Below are positions 54,284-62,553 of a DNA stretch of 64,000 nt, one piece after another. The notes beneath the pieces were generated by a model. That model was given only the letters and a program-made list of their open reading frames with translations, did no database searches and had not been told where the DNA came from. Both the position numbers and the translations under genes were made by a program. Positions within the stretch are counted from its first letter, which is position 1; every line of letters starts with the position of its first letter. Origin of the DNA: Roseiarcus sp963782255 (lineage in GTDB: Bacteria > Pseudomonadota > Alphaproteobacteria > Rhizobiales > Beijerinckiaceae); assembly GCA_963782255.1 (NCBI GenBank), contig CAWAIS010000001.1:1488001-1552000 (forward strand). The letters run 5' to 3'.

Positions 54284-54296
54284 CCTAACCCATGCG
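54284..54296 (+). promoter_or_regulatory. Shared upstream motif CCTAACCCATGCG (copy 2)
   Basis: Lies in the 122-bp divergent region of bamE and the cytochrome chaperone gene. It is identical to 26956-26968, with TTGC and GGCCGG upstream in both. Its direction and function are inferred only. Confidence 0.3.
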
Positions 54297-54354
54297 GTCG
54301 AATAAATGCAAGGCGCCGTAAGCTTTCGCCGGCGCGTTAGAGGCCGCGTTCGCG

Positions 54355-54915
54355 ATGATTTTCGCCCGATGGCGCGCCCGCCGCGCCAGCAGAGACCTCA
54401 TCGAGCAGCTTCGCGGCGAGATCGTGGCCGCCGCCCGGAACCCACAGCTCTATCAGGCGCTGGAAGCGCCCGACCGCCTCGACGTCCGCTTCGAGCTCCT
54501 GATCTTGCACGCAGGCCTGGCGCTCCGGCGTCTCGTTGCGCTCGGCGGACTGGGGCATGACATTGCGCAGGACCTTGTCAACAGCCTGTTCCTGCATTTC
54601 GACGACACGTTGCGCGAGATGGCGATGAGCGACATCGCCGTTGCGAAACGGCTGAAAATGATGAGGCAGGCGTTCTATGGACGGAACGCCGCCTATGCCG
54701 GAGCGCTGGACTCAGGCTCGCGCGAGGCGCTCGCCGCGGCGCTCGCGCGCAACGTGTACGGCGCCGGCGAAACCGGCGCGCCGAAAGCCGCGGCGCTCGC
54801 CGACTACATCATTTCGCTCGACGCGGCGATGGCGGAGACGCCGCTCGAAGACTTCGCGATGGGCCGATTCCGCTTTCCGCAAAGCTCGTTTGCGACAGGA
54901 GGACAGCATGTCTGA
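54355..54915 (+). CDS. Ubiquinol-cytochrome c chaperone (CBP3-like) family protein
   Basis: 186 residues of the Ubiq_cyt_C_chap family: RNPQLYQALEAPDRLDVRFELLILHAGLALRRL, then DIAQDLVNSLFLHFDDTLREMAMSDIAVAKRLKMMRQAFYGRNAAY. The mitochondrial homologue CBP3/UQCC1 assists cytochrome b biogenesis in the bc1 complex. Its end overlaps the start of the YceD-like gene by 8 nt, so the two are translationally coupled. Confidence 0.9.
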   Translation: MIFARWRARRASRDLIEQLRGEIVAAARNPQLYQALEAPDRLDVRFELLILHAGLALRRLVALGGLGHDIAQDLVNSLFLHFDDTLREMAMSDIAVAKRLKMMRQAFYGRNAAYAGALDSGSREALAAALARNVYGAGETGAPKAAALADYIISLDAAMAETPLEDFAMGRFRFPQSSFATGGQHV

Positions 54916-55420
54916 GCCGTTCAGCCGCGTCTTTCGGGTCGACGCCCTTCGGCCAGAGGGCGAGACCGTCGCGCTCGAGGCGAGCGCCGCCGAACGAGAA
55001 GCTCTTGCGTCATTCTACAAGCTTCCGTCGATCGAGGCGCTGACCGCGTCGCTGACCCTCAAGCGTTCCTCTGCTGGCGGCGTCCGCGTGACTGGCGCGG
55101 TCCATGGGCGGCTGACCCAGGTCTGCGTCGTTTCGCTTGAACCCTTCCCGGCGACCGTCGAGGAGGATGTCGACGTCCGCTTCGCGCCGCGCGCGCAGGA
55201 CGAGGAGCCGCGGACGTACTCGATCGCCGATGAGGACGAACCGGATCCGATCGTCGACGGCAAGATCGACCTCGGCGCTCTTGTCGCCGAATTCCTGGCG
55301 CTCGGCCTCGACCCTTATCCCCGCAAGCCCGGCGCGACCTTCGAATCGCCGAAGGTGGGCTCGGACAACGTGTCGCCCTTTTCCTCGCTCGGCGCCCTGC
55401 CCGGGAGGAAGGCGGACTGA
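54908..55420 (+). CDS. YceD-like DUF177 protein
   Basis: 170 residues. The DUF177 core VRVTGAVHGRLTQVCVVSLEPFPATVEEDVDVRFAP contains the conserved Cys, and the later part includes DPIVDGKIDLGALVAEFLALGLDPYPRKPGA. In many bacteria this gene precedes rpmF and plsX; here rpmF is absent and plsX follows after 235 bp. YceD has been linked to 23S rRNA maturation in plants and bacteria. Confidence 0.9.
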   Translation: MSEPFSRVFRVDALRPEGETVALEASAAEREALASFYKLPSIEALTASLTLKRSSAGGVRVTGAVHGRLTQVCVVSLEPFPATVEEDVDVRFAPRAQDEEPRTYSIADEDEPDPIVDGKIDLGALVAEFLALGLDPYPRKPGATFESPKVGSDNVSPFSSLGALPGRKAD

Positions 55421-55655
55421 AGCGGCGGAAAGCGCCTATCCATAGGGTATCGAGCGCGTACGTCTGACGATCCGCTCGACGGCGATCTCGAACCAACCGT
55501 CGAAGCCTCGCTCGCCCAGCAGCCGGTCGCTTTGCTGGTCGGCTCCGCGCCGGCGGGCATCCGATCGTTGAATTGCCCGTCGAAGACGCTATTGTCGCGG
55601 CCCGCGCCGGGCGCTGCCCGAGCATCAGCGCTTGGGGCGCGTTTCGGACGAGGGA

Positions 55656-56711
55656 ATGGCGAGCGACATCCGCATAGCGCTGGACGCGATGGGGGGCGAC
55701 AACGGTCCCGCCGTCGTCCTGCCCGCCGCCGCAATCGCGCTCGAGCGCCGGCCTGACCTCCGCTTCCTCATCTACGGCGACGCGAAGGCGATCGGGCCTC
55801 CCCTGGCGCGGCGCCCGAGGCTGGCCGAACGATCGCGCGTCTTTCACACCGACGTCGCGGTCAAGATGACCGACAAGCCAAGCCAAGCCTTGCGCACCGG
55901 CCGGCGGGTCTCGTCGATGTGGCAGGCGATCGAGGCCGTCAAAACCGCTGCCGCCGACTGCGCGGTATCGGCCGGCAACACCGGCGCGCTCATGGCGATG
56001 GCCAAGTTCTGCCTGCACACGATGGCGCCGATTGAGCGGCCCGCCATCGCCGCCCTCTGGCCCACGCTGCGCGGCGAATCGATCGTGCTCGACGTCGGCG
56101 CGACGATCGGCGGCGACGAGCAGCATCTGGTCGATCTCGCGGTGATGGGCGCCGCGCTCGCCCGCATCGTGTTCGACATCGACTGTCCGACGGTCGGCCT
56201 CCTCAACATCGGCGTCGAGGAGATCAAGGGCCTCGAGGAGGTCAAGGCGGCCGGCCGGATCCTGCGCGAGGCCAATCTGCCGAACATGCGCTACAGCGGC
56301 TTCGTCGAGGGCGACGACTTGGGCAAGGGCGCGGTCGACGTGTTCGTGACCGAAGGCTTCACCGGCAACATCGCGCTGAAAACCGCGGAAGGGACGGCCA
56401 AGCAGCTCGGTCAATATGTGCGCGACGCTATGGGCCACAGCGTCATGTCCCGCATCGGCTTCCTGTTCGCGCGCAAAGCGCTGATGGCGCTGCGCGAGAA
56501 AATGAGCCCACGGGCGAGCGGGGGGGTCTTCCTCGGCCTTGACGGCGTCGTCATCAAGGCCCATGGCGGAGCGGACGCCGAAAGCTATGCCGGCGCGATC
56601 GAACTCGGCTATGACATGGTGCGCCAGGAGCTGCTTGGGAAGATTCGCGAGATGATCGCTCAGGCCAACGACGTCCGCCCTGTCGCGGCGTCGCAGGCCG
56701 CGCAGTCCTGA
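55656..56711 (+). CDS. plsX: Phosphate acyltransferase PlsX
   Basis: 351 residues from ATG 55656. Typical blocks are IALDAMGGDNGPAVVLPAAA, CAVSAGNTGALMAMAKF, DVGATIGGDEQHLVDLAVMG, GLLNIGVEEIKG, DVFVTEGFTGNIALKTAEGTAK, and GVFLGLDGVVIKAHGGADA. PlsX converts acyl-ACP to acyl-phosphate for phospholipid synthesis. fabH follows after 21 bp. Confidence 0.96.
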   Translation: MASDIRIALDAMGGDNGPAVVLPAAAIALERRPDLRFLIYGDAKAIGPPLARRPRLAERSRVFHTDVAVKMTDKPSQALRTGRRVSSMWQAIEAVKTAAADCAVSAGNTGALMAMAKFCLHTMAPIERPAIAALWPTLRGESIVLDVGATIGGDEQHLVDLAVMGAALARIVFDIDCPTVGLLNIGVEEIKGLEEVKAAGRILREANLPNMRYSGFVEGDDLGKGAVDVFVTEGFTGNIALKTAEGTAKQLGQYVRDAMGHSVMSRIGFLFARKALMALREKMSPRASGGVFLGLDGVVIKAHGGADAESYAGAIELGYDMVRQELLGKIREMIAQANDVRPVAASQAAQS

Positions 56712-56732
56712 CACGGGAAAACCTTCATTTAT

Positions 56733-57713
56733 ATGACAACCGCCCTCCGTTCCTGCGTTCGCGGCGTCGGCGCCGCGCTCCCCGTCCGCATCGTGACCAA
56801 CCGCGAGCTGGCGAAGACGCTCGACACGTCCGACGAATGGATCCAGCAGCGCACCGGCATCAAGCAGCGCTATGTGGCCGGCGAGGGCGAGACGACCGCG
56901 ACGCTCGCGACCAAAGCGGCGGACGCCGCGCTTCGGCATGGCGGTCTGAGGGCCTCCGACATCGACCTCGTGATCGTCGCGACCTCTACGCCCGACTATA
57001 CCTTCCCGGCCGTCGCCACCCAGGTGCAGGCCGCGCTGGGCGTCAACCACGGCGCGGCTTTCGACCTGCAAGCGGTTTGCACCGGCTTCGTCTATGCGGT
57101 GACGACGGCGGACAACTTCCTACGCTCGGGCTCGCACCGGCGCGCGCTGGTGATCGGCGCGGAGACGTTCTCGCGCATCCTCGACTGGAGCGACCGGAGG
57201 ACCTGCGTGCTGTTCGGCGACGGCGCGGGAGCGATCGTGCTCGAGGCTTATGAAAGCGACGGGTCGCTCGCCTCGCCTGGCGTCATTGCCTCACGGCTGA
57301 GGTCGGACGGGCGGCACCGCACGAAACTCTATGTCGACGGCGGCCCATCGTCCACGATGACGGTCGGGCATCTGCGCATGGAGGGCAAGGAAGTGTTCCG
57401 TCACGCCGTCGGCATGGTCACGGACGTGATCCAGGGCTGCTTCGCCGACGCCGGAGTAACGGCGCAGGCGATCGACTGGTTCGTGCCGCATCAGGCGAAC
57501 CATCGGATCATCGACGCCACGGCCGACAAGCTCGGCATTCCGCACGAGAAGGTCGTGGTCACAGTCGACCAGCACGGCAACACCTCCGCCGCCTCGATTC
57601 CGCTGGCGCTCGCCGCGGCGGTTAAGGATGGGCGCATCAAGGCCGGCGACCTCGTCATGATTGAGGCGATGGGCGGCGGCTTCACCTGGGGCGCGGCGCT
57701 GATTCGCTGGTAG
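56733..57713 (+). CDS. fabH: 3-oxoacyl-[ACP] synthase III
   Basis: 326 residues with the full FabH catalytic set: Cys in FDLQAVCTGFVYAV, His in WFVPHQANHRII, and Asn in QHGNTSAASIPLAL. The N-terminus has TSDEWIQQRTGIKQR and the end has GGGFTWGAALIRW. It condenses acetyl-CoA with malonyl-ACP to start fatty-acid synthesis. The plsX-fabH pair is conserved. The expected next gene (ihfA in many alphaproteobacteria) is not present. Confidence 0.96.
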   Translation: MTTALRSCVRGVGAALPVRIVTNRELAKTLDTSDEWIQQRTGIKQRYVAGEGETTATLATKAADAALRHGGLRASDIDLVIVATSTPDYTFPAVATQVQAALGVNHGAAFDLQAVCTGFVYAVTTADNFLRSGSHRRALVIGAETFSRILDWSDRRTCVLFGDGAGAIVLEAYESDGSLASPGVIASRLRSDGRHRTKLYVDGGPSSTMTVGHLRMEGKEVFRHAVGMVTDVIQGCFADAGVTAQAIDWFVPHQANHRIIDATADKLGIPHEKVVVTVDQHGNTSAASIPLALAAAVKDGRIKAGDLVMIEAMGGGFTWGAALIRW

Positions 57714-58367
57714 GAAGACCGGCGGCGAAAGCCCGGAGGCGGCCTCAAGATTCATAAAGCTGCAGAACGTGGCGGGCAAAGGCGCGCAGGGACGCACGGT
57801 TCCATGACTGGTTGTATGGGGAGGCCGGTGCGGGAGGCCCCGCCTATGCTTAACAACAAGCGTTTCCCGGCGCGGATCCCCGGCCCGGGCCTAGCGGCCG
57901 GCCTGTCCCGTCTTGGTTGTTTCGCCGCCTTCGGACGCCGCGTCCTCGCTCGGCAGGAATCCCGCCAACTGCAGAAATTCCAAGTGTTCGGGCGGCAGGC
58001 GGTTGAGGAGCCTGCGCCTGGCGCTTAGCGACCGCCGTCCGCCGGGGTCGGACAACCCCGGCGCGTTGCTGGTTGCTGTACGAATCTTGTCTGTCATAGC
58101 TCTTCGACCTCCGATTGTTCCGACGTAATTCGCTCCGAGGGCGATCGCGTTACGCTAACGTACGCCCGCAAAGCGCCGTTGACTGTGAGCGGCGCCACAT
58201 GGCGAGCGGGTTTGGACACATTCATCGACTATCATCGGCCAGCGCCTGGCGGCGCAGCCGTTTTGCCACAACCCTCGGGGGAATGCGCGGAGGCGGCCGG
58301 TCACGCGTCTGTTGCGATGCGCCGGTAGAGTGGCCCCGCATTGCCTGTCGCTAAAAGGGACTTGGGC
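57714..58367. other. 654-bp region after fabH with one possible small gene
   Basis: Apart from the weak minus-strand candidate at 57891-58097, I see no family, RNA gene or clear terminator. The region immediately before 58368 carries a good ribosome-binding site (AAAAGGGA) for the fabI remnant. Confidence 0.4.
57891..58097 (-). CDS. Hypothetical small basic protein
   Basis: 68 residues (MTDKIRTATSNAPGLSDPGG...). It has an Arg-rich central segment SARRRLLNRLPPEHLEFLQLAGFLP and an acidic tail. GGAGG lies 11 nt upstream of the ATG at 58097, which is why it is listed. No family recognised and coding is not certain. Confidence 0.4.
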   Translation of the reverse strand: MTDKIRTATSNAPGLSDPGGRRSLSARRRLLNRLPPEHLEFLQLAGFLPSEDAASEGGETTKTGQAGR

Positions 58368-58751
58368 ATGACCGCTCGAACGATCGACCCCTTCCTGAAA
58401 GTATGGGACCCGGACGTTGCGATCGGCGATATGCTTAAAGGTAAGCGCGGTCTCGTCGTCGGCATCGCCAACGAGCAGTCGATCGCCTCCGGCTGCGCCG
58501 CCAAACTGCGCGCGTTCGGCGCCGAGCTTGCGGTGACATGGCTGAACGAAAAGGCGGAGGCGCGTGTGCGGCCGCTCGGCGAGCGGATCGACGCCTCGAT
58601 CATGATGCGCTTTGACGTCGAGAGGCCCGGCGAACTCGAGGCTGTAACTGGCGATACGATCTACATTGACGGGGTCTGCACAACATGGCTTGAAGGAGAG
58701 CCGCTCTGGAAACCAGGGCGGCTCGTTGCGCGTTCCGAGGGTCAAAACTGA
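58368..58751 (+). pseudogene. Internally deleted enoyl-ACP reductase (FabI-like) remnant
   Basis: 127 codons. The first 93 match a FabI N-terminus: KGKRGLVVGIANEQSIASGCAAKLRAFGAELAVTWLNEKAEARVRPL, then RFDVERPGELEAV. The sequence jumps directly to TGDTIYIDG, which in FabI lies near the C-terminus, and then ends in an unrelated tail. About 150-160 residues including the catalytic Tyr and Lys are missing. The frame stays open and the ribosome-binding site is good, so a short protein may still be made, but not an active reductase. The phasin gene follows after 11 bp. Confidence 0.8.
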
Positions 58752-58762
58752 AGGAGACGACG

Positions 58763-59116
58763 ATGGCAAAAAGTGACAACCCCGCTGAGGCAGTGGTCCA
58801 GATGGGAGAGGATGCCGCGACGCGGCTTCAGAGCGCCGCCAACGCCTATAGCGGGGCGTTCGGCGCGTCGTTCAAGGCCGCGCAGGACTATCAGACCAAG
58901 CTCATGCAGGTCTTCCAGGCGAATGCCGAGGCCAATATGCAACTTGCGCAGAAGCTGATGCAGACGCGCACGCCCTCGGACTTCGTTGAGGCGGTGAGTT
59001 CGCATATGCGCGAGCGCGCGAGCGCGCTCGGTGAGCAGGCGAAGGAACTGGCCACGCTCGCCCAAGAGGCCTCACGCAAGGCGATCGAGTCTATCGCCAC
59101 TCCGCCGAAGAGCTGA
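58763..59116 (+). CDS. Phasin-family protein
   Basis: 117 residues, mostly amphipathic helix: AATRLQSAANAYSGAFGASFKAAQDYQTKLMQVFQANAEANMQLAQKLMQTRTPSDFVEAVSSHMRERASALGEQAKELATLAQEAS. The pattern FKAAQDY...MQTRTPSDF is the Phasin_2 signature. A strong AAGGAGA lies 5 bp upstream of ATG 58763. Phasins coat polyhydroxyalkanoate granules, which implies PHA storage in this organism. No PHA synthase is in the window. Confidence 0.9.
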   Translation: MAKSDNPAEAVVQMGEDAATRLQSAANAYSGAFGASFKAAQDYQTKLMQVFQANAEANMQLAQKLMQTRTPSDFVEAVSSHMRERASALGEQAKELATLAQEASRKAIESIATPPKS

Positions 59117-59162
59117 GTGGGCGCGCCCGGTCTCGCTCGGGGCGGAGAAGGCAAGGCGGCCC

Positions 59163-60596
59163 TCAGGCCGCCTTCGCAGCCTCTCCGCGTTCGCGGATTT
59201 CGTAGATCTCGAACGCTTCGCTGACGCCGCGCAGCGAGAATTGCCGCGACGTCGTCCGGTAGCCGGCGTCGCCGAGGAGCCGCTTCACTTCCGTGCTCTC
59301 GACGATCGGCTTGGTCGCCAGGATTGCGGCCGGGTCCGCCAGCTCCTGCACGCGCGAGGCGATGTTGACCGTTTGCCCGAAATAGTCCTGCCGCTCATCG
59401 AGCATAACCGCGAGGCAGGGGCCCTCGTGCAGGCCGATGTTGAGCGCAAGGTCCTCGCTGCCGCGCGCCTCGTTGATCTTGCGCATGCCTTCGCGCATGC
59501 GCATGGCGGCGCGCAAGGCGCGGTCCGGCGTCGGGAAGGTCGCCATCACTGCGTCACCGATCGTTTTCACCACGGCGCCGCCCTCGGCCGCCACCGCCGC
59601 AAGCAATTCGCCGAAATGGCTGCGCACCAGATCGAACGCTGCGAGATCGCCGATCCTATCGTAAAGCGCGGTCGAGCCCATGAGGTCGGTGAAGAGGATC
59701 GTCAGGCTCGTGATCTTGAAGCGCTGTTCGGGATCGAATGTGCCGCTGCGGTAGAGGTCGCGGAACGTCTGGTTGCTGAGGAGCCGCGTCGCAGTCAGGA
59801 ACGGCCGGCGGAGATGGGAAAGATTGTCCATATCGGGGCCGTGTAGCCACAGACCCGGCAGCGTCCGCTGGCCGGACTTGTTCTCGAAGGTTATGCGCGC
59901 CGGCCCGGGTTGGATCTTGGTCGAACCGAAATGCGCGTTTGCGTCGGCGAGGACTACCGACAGGCTGCGGCGTTCCTGCGTCTGTTCCCCCGCAACTTCG
60001 AGGAAGAGCGTCGCATGGGTCACCGGATCGAAGGCGATGACGAAGCCCGCCGGCAGCGTGAGCGACATCGCCGCCTTCTCGGCCGGTTGAAGCTCCATCA
60101 CATCGAGCGTCACCTTGGCGATGGCGCCCTCGACGTCCTCGGGAATCTCGGCGCCCGAGCCCCAGAAGATCTGCCGCATGTACTCGGCGTGCGAAAGCCC
60201 GCTCGGATCATGCGCCGCGATGCGGCGGACTCGGGGGTTCACGGTGAAGGTGACCTCGATCAGCTGATCGAGCATCGGTTCGTTGTCGGTCACGCAGAGC
60301 GAGCAGAAATAGTGTGGGCGATTGAGCGTCTTGAGCGCGGCGCTTGTGTCGAGCACGCCCCCGCAGCCCGGACACAGCATGCTCCAGGACATGTCGAAGA
60401 GCCCGAGCCGCGCAGCGTGCACGAGGGCTCCGATTGTCGCCTCCTCGGAAAGACCGCGGTCGCTCGCGAAGGCGAGCGCATTGATGCGGTTGAGGCTGCG
60501 GTCGGGGTCGGTCTCAACCGCCTTTTCCAGCGCCGCGACCGGCGCCGGATCGGCCGTCTGGCGCAGGAGCTCCCAGAGCGCAGATGCTTCAGCCAT
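59163..60596 (-). CDS. Class III adenylate/guanylate cyclase with DUF5939-like N-terminus
   Basis: 477 residues from ATG 60596. The N-terminal half includes a zinc-ribbon-like CPGCGG ... CSLC at about 74-98 and a DUF5939-like sensory region. The C-terminal cyclase homology domain has TILFTDLMGSTALYDRIGD (first metal Asp), GGAVVKTIGDAVMATFPTP (second metal Asp), and DYFGQTVNIASRVQELA. It probably produces cAMP in response to an unknown ligand. It is the third gene in a minus-strand row with the GMC oxidoreductase and cytochrome, 29 bp downstream. Confidence 0.88.
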   Translation of the reverse strand: MAEASALWELLRQTADPAPVAALEKAVETDPDRSLNRINALAFASDRGLSEEATIGALVHAARLGLFDMSWSMLCPGCGGVLDTSAALKTLNRPHYFCSLCVTDNEPMLDQLIEVTFTVNPRVRRIAAHDPSGLSHAEYMRQIFWGSGAEIPEDVEGAIAKVTLDVMELQPAEKAAMSLTLPAGFVIAFDPVTHATLFLEVAGEQTQERRSLSVVLADANAHFGSTKIQPGPARITFENKSGQRTLPGLWLHGPDMDNLSHLRRPFLTATRLLSNQTFRDLYRSGTFDPEQRFKITSLTILFTDLMGSTALYDRIGDLAAFDLVRSHFGELLAAVAAEGGAVVKTIGDAVMATFPTPDRALRAAMRMREGMRKINEARGSEDLALNIGLHEGPCLAVMLDERQDYFGQTVNIASRVQELADPAAILATKPIVESTEVKRLLGDAGYRTTSRQFSLRGVSEAFEIYEIRERGEAAKAA

Positions 60597-60625
60597 CGTG
60601 CTTCCTCCGTCCTTTCGGGGAAGCT

Positions 60626-62551
60626 TCATATAGGGGTTGGTTCCGCCGCCGCCAGGGGCTGAGGGCGGGGCGAGGCGCTCGTTTTGGCCGCCGCGGCGGC
60701 CAGGATGACGTCGGCCGCCTTCTCGGCGATCATGAAGATTGCGCAGACGATGAAGAAGCCCGGAATGCGTGGGAAGGCGCTCGCGTCGACGACCCGCAGA
60801 CCCTCCGTCCCATGCACGCGGAAGTCGCCGTCGAGAACGCCGCCCTGATCCTGGCGGCCGATCGGGCAGGCGCAGGAGGCGTGATGGCCCCAGGCGTGCT
60901 CGCGCACGAATTGCTTGAGCTTGTCTTCGGCGGCGTAGCCGGGGCCGGGCGTGTCTTCGGGCAGAAGGACCTGCGGCATTGCGGCCGCCATCTTCCGCAC
61001 CCGCCCGACGCCCTCGACAACCGCGGCGAGGTCCTCGCCGGTCGCGTCGGTGCCCTCCTCGAAACCTCGAAAATCGATGACAGGCGGATCGCGCGGGTCC
61101 TTGGAGGCGAGCGTCACGCGGCCGCCGCGGTTCTCCGTATGCGCTTTGAGGACGGCGAAGGTGAGATCTCCACGGCTCTTCCGAATGATGTCCGAATATC
61201 CGGTGAAATAGCCGAAGAAGCGCGTGAGTAGCGCCATGACGAAGAGGTCGGGGTCCTTGCCCGCCTTGCGCGCGGCCTCCGACCGTAGGCAAAAGGCGAT
61301 CGCCGCGCCATTCGACGGATACATGCCCCGCCCGCGCTCCCATGCGCGAAAGACGGGATCGCCGACCGCGAATTCGGCGCCCTTAAGGCACGCCCACGGC
61401 TTCAGCGCCTTGTGCACGACGCCGACCTCGTAGCGGTCCTGGAGATTGGCGCCGACGCCGGGAAGGGGAACGCGCACTTCTATGCCGTGCTTGGCGAGCT
61501 CGTCCGGCGGCCCGACGCCAGACAGCATGAGCAACTGCGGCGTGTTGAACGCTCCGGCTGCCAGGATGACCTCGCGCCTCGCGAAGACGCGGCGCATGAC
61601 GCCCTCCCTGCTGCTCGGATCGGGACAGGCGCGGTAGAGATTTCGGCCCTTGCGATATTCAACGCCGACCGCGCGCTTGCCCTCGAACAGGATTCGCGTC
61701 GCGAGCGCGTCGAATTCGACCCGCAACCCATAGTCTTTCATCGCCGCCCGCACGCGTTCGCACGTTCCGCGCCGCCGCCCCTCGAACGTCGACAGAGGGA
61801 CGGCCGTCAGGCCTTCTTCGAGCCGCCCCTGCAGGCGCTGATCGTTCGGATCGTCCTCGCCGACGAGAGCGCGCGCCAAGCGCCCGAAGAAATGCATGAG
61901 CGTCTTGCGGCCGGCGGCGGATTTAGTCCCGATATCGACCTTGATGGCGTTGCGGATGACGGACGTGAGCCTTTCGTCGCCGAAGGCCGGCTTCGGCAAC
62001 GGCCGCTCCGCGTCGAGCCAGCCGTTCCAGCCGTGGCCGGTCGGGTTGATGCGCCCGCCGGTCAGTTTGGCGATGAGGCGCCAGAGCGGCCGATGCCGGC
62101 AATTCTCGACGCGCTGGAAATAGCTCCGCATGTTGTCGGCGCGCCATGACGGATCGCCGGTCATCTCCGCAATGGCGTTCCAGTCGGAGTCGTGCGGGAC
62201 CATGAAGATCATGGCGTTGTGCGCGGTGCAGCCGCCGAGCGTGGAGGCGCGCGGATAGAGGACGCCGTGCCGCCCGGAGGCGTCGACGCCCGGCCGGCGC
62301 TCGGCGTCGCCGCCGAAGTCGCGCACCCGGAAGTTCCACGCCATCGCTTTGTTTTCCGAGGCGAAGGGATGGAAGGCGGGGACGTCGTAGTCCTGCGGCA
62401 GACCGTCCGCCTCGAGCGTCGCCGGGTCTGCGCCAGCCTCGATGATGAGTACGCTCATGCCCGCTTCCGCAAGCCGCGCCGCCACCGTTCCGCCGCCCGC
62501 TCCGGAGCCGATGACGACATAGTCGAACGTCTCGCCCCGAACCTCGCCCAT
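60626..62551 (-). CDS. GMC-family FAD oxidoreductase
   Basis: 641 residues from ATG 62551. FAD-binding YVVIGSGAGGGTVAARLAEAGMSVLIIEAG is at the N-terminus, the GMC signature LYPRASTLGGCTAHNAMIFM near residue 100, AAGAFNTPQLLMLSGVGP near 340, and C-terminal AWGHHASCACPIGR plus GLRVVDASAFPRIPGFF. The family oxidises alcohols, sterols or sugars. It starts 2 bp after the stop of a cytochrome c gene, so electrons may pass to that cytochrome. The substrate is unknown. Confidence 0.9.
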   Translation of the reverse strand: MGEVRGETFDYVVIGSGAGGGTVAARLAEAGMSVLIIEAGADPATLEADGLPQDYDVPAFHPFASENKAMAWNFRVRDFGGDAERRPGVDASGRHGVLYPRASTLGGCTAHNAMIFMVPHDSDWNAIAEMTGDPSWRADNMRSYFQRVENCRHRPLWRLIAKLTGGRINPTGHGWNGWLDAERPLPKPAFGDERLTSVIRNAIKVDIGTKSAAGRKTLMHFFGRLARALVGEDDPNDQRLQGRLEEGLTAVPLSTFEGRRRGTCERVRAAMKDYGLRVEFDALATRILFEGKRAVGVEYRKGRNLYRACPDPSSREGVMRRVFARREVILAAGAFNTPQLLMLSGVGPPDELAKHGIEVRVPLPGVGANLQDRYEVGVVHKALKPWACLKGAEFAVGDPVFRAWERGRGMYPSNGAAIAFCLRSEAARKAGKDPDLFVMALLTRFFGYFTGYSDIIRKSRGDLTFAVLKAHTENRGGRVTLASKDPRDPPVIDFRGFEEGTDATGEDLAAVVEGVGRVRKMAAAMPQVLLPEDTPGPGYAAEDKLKQFVREHAWGHHASCACPIGRQDQGGVLDGDFRVHGTEGLRVVDASAFPRIPGFFIVCAIFMIAEKAADVILAAAAAKTSASPRPQPLAAAEPTPI

Positions 62552-62553
62552 CT

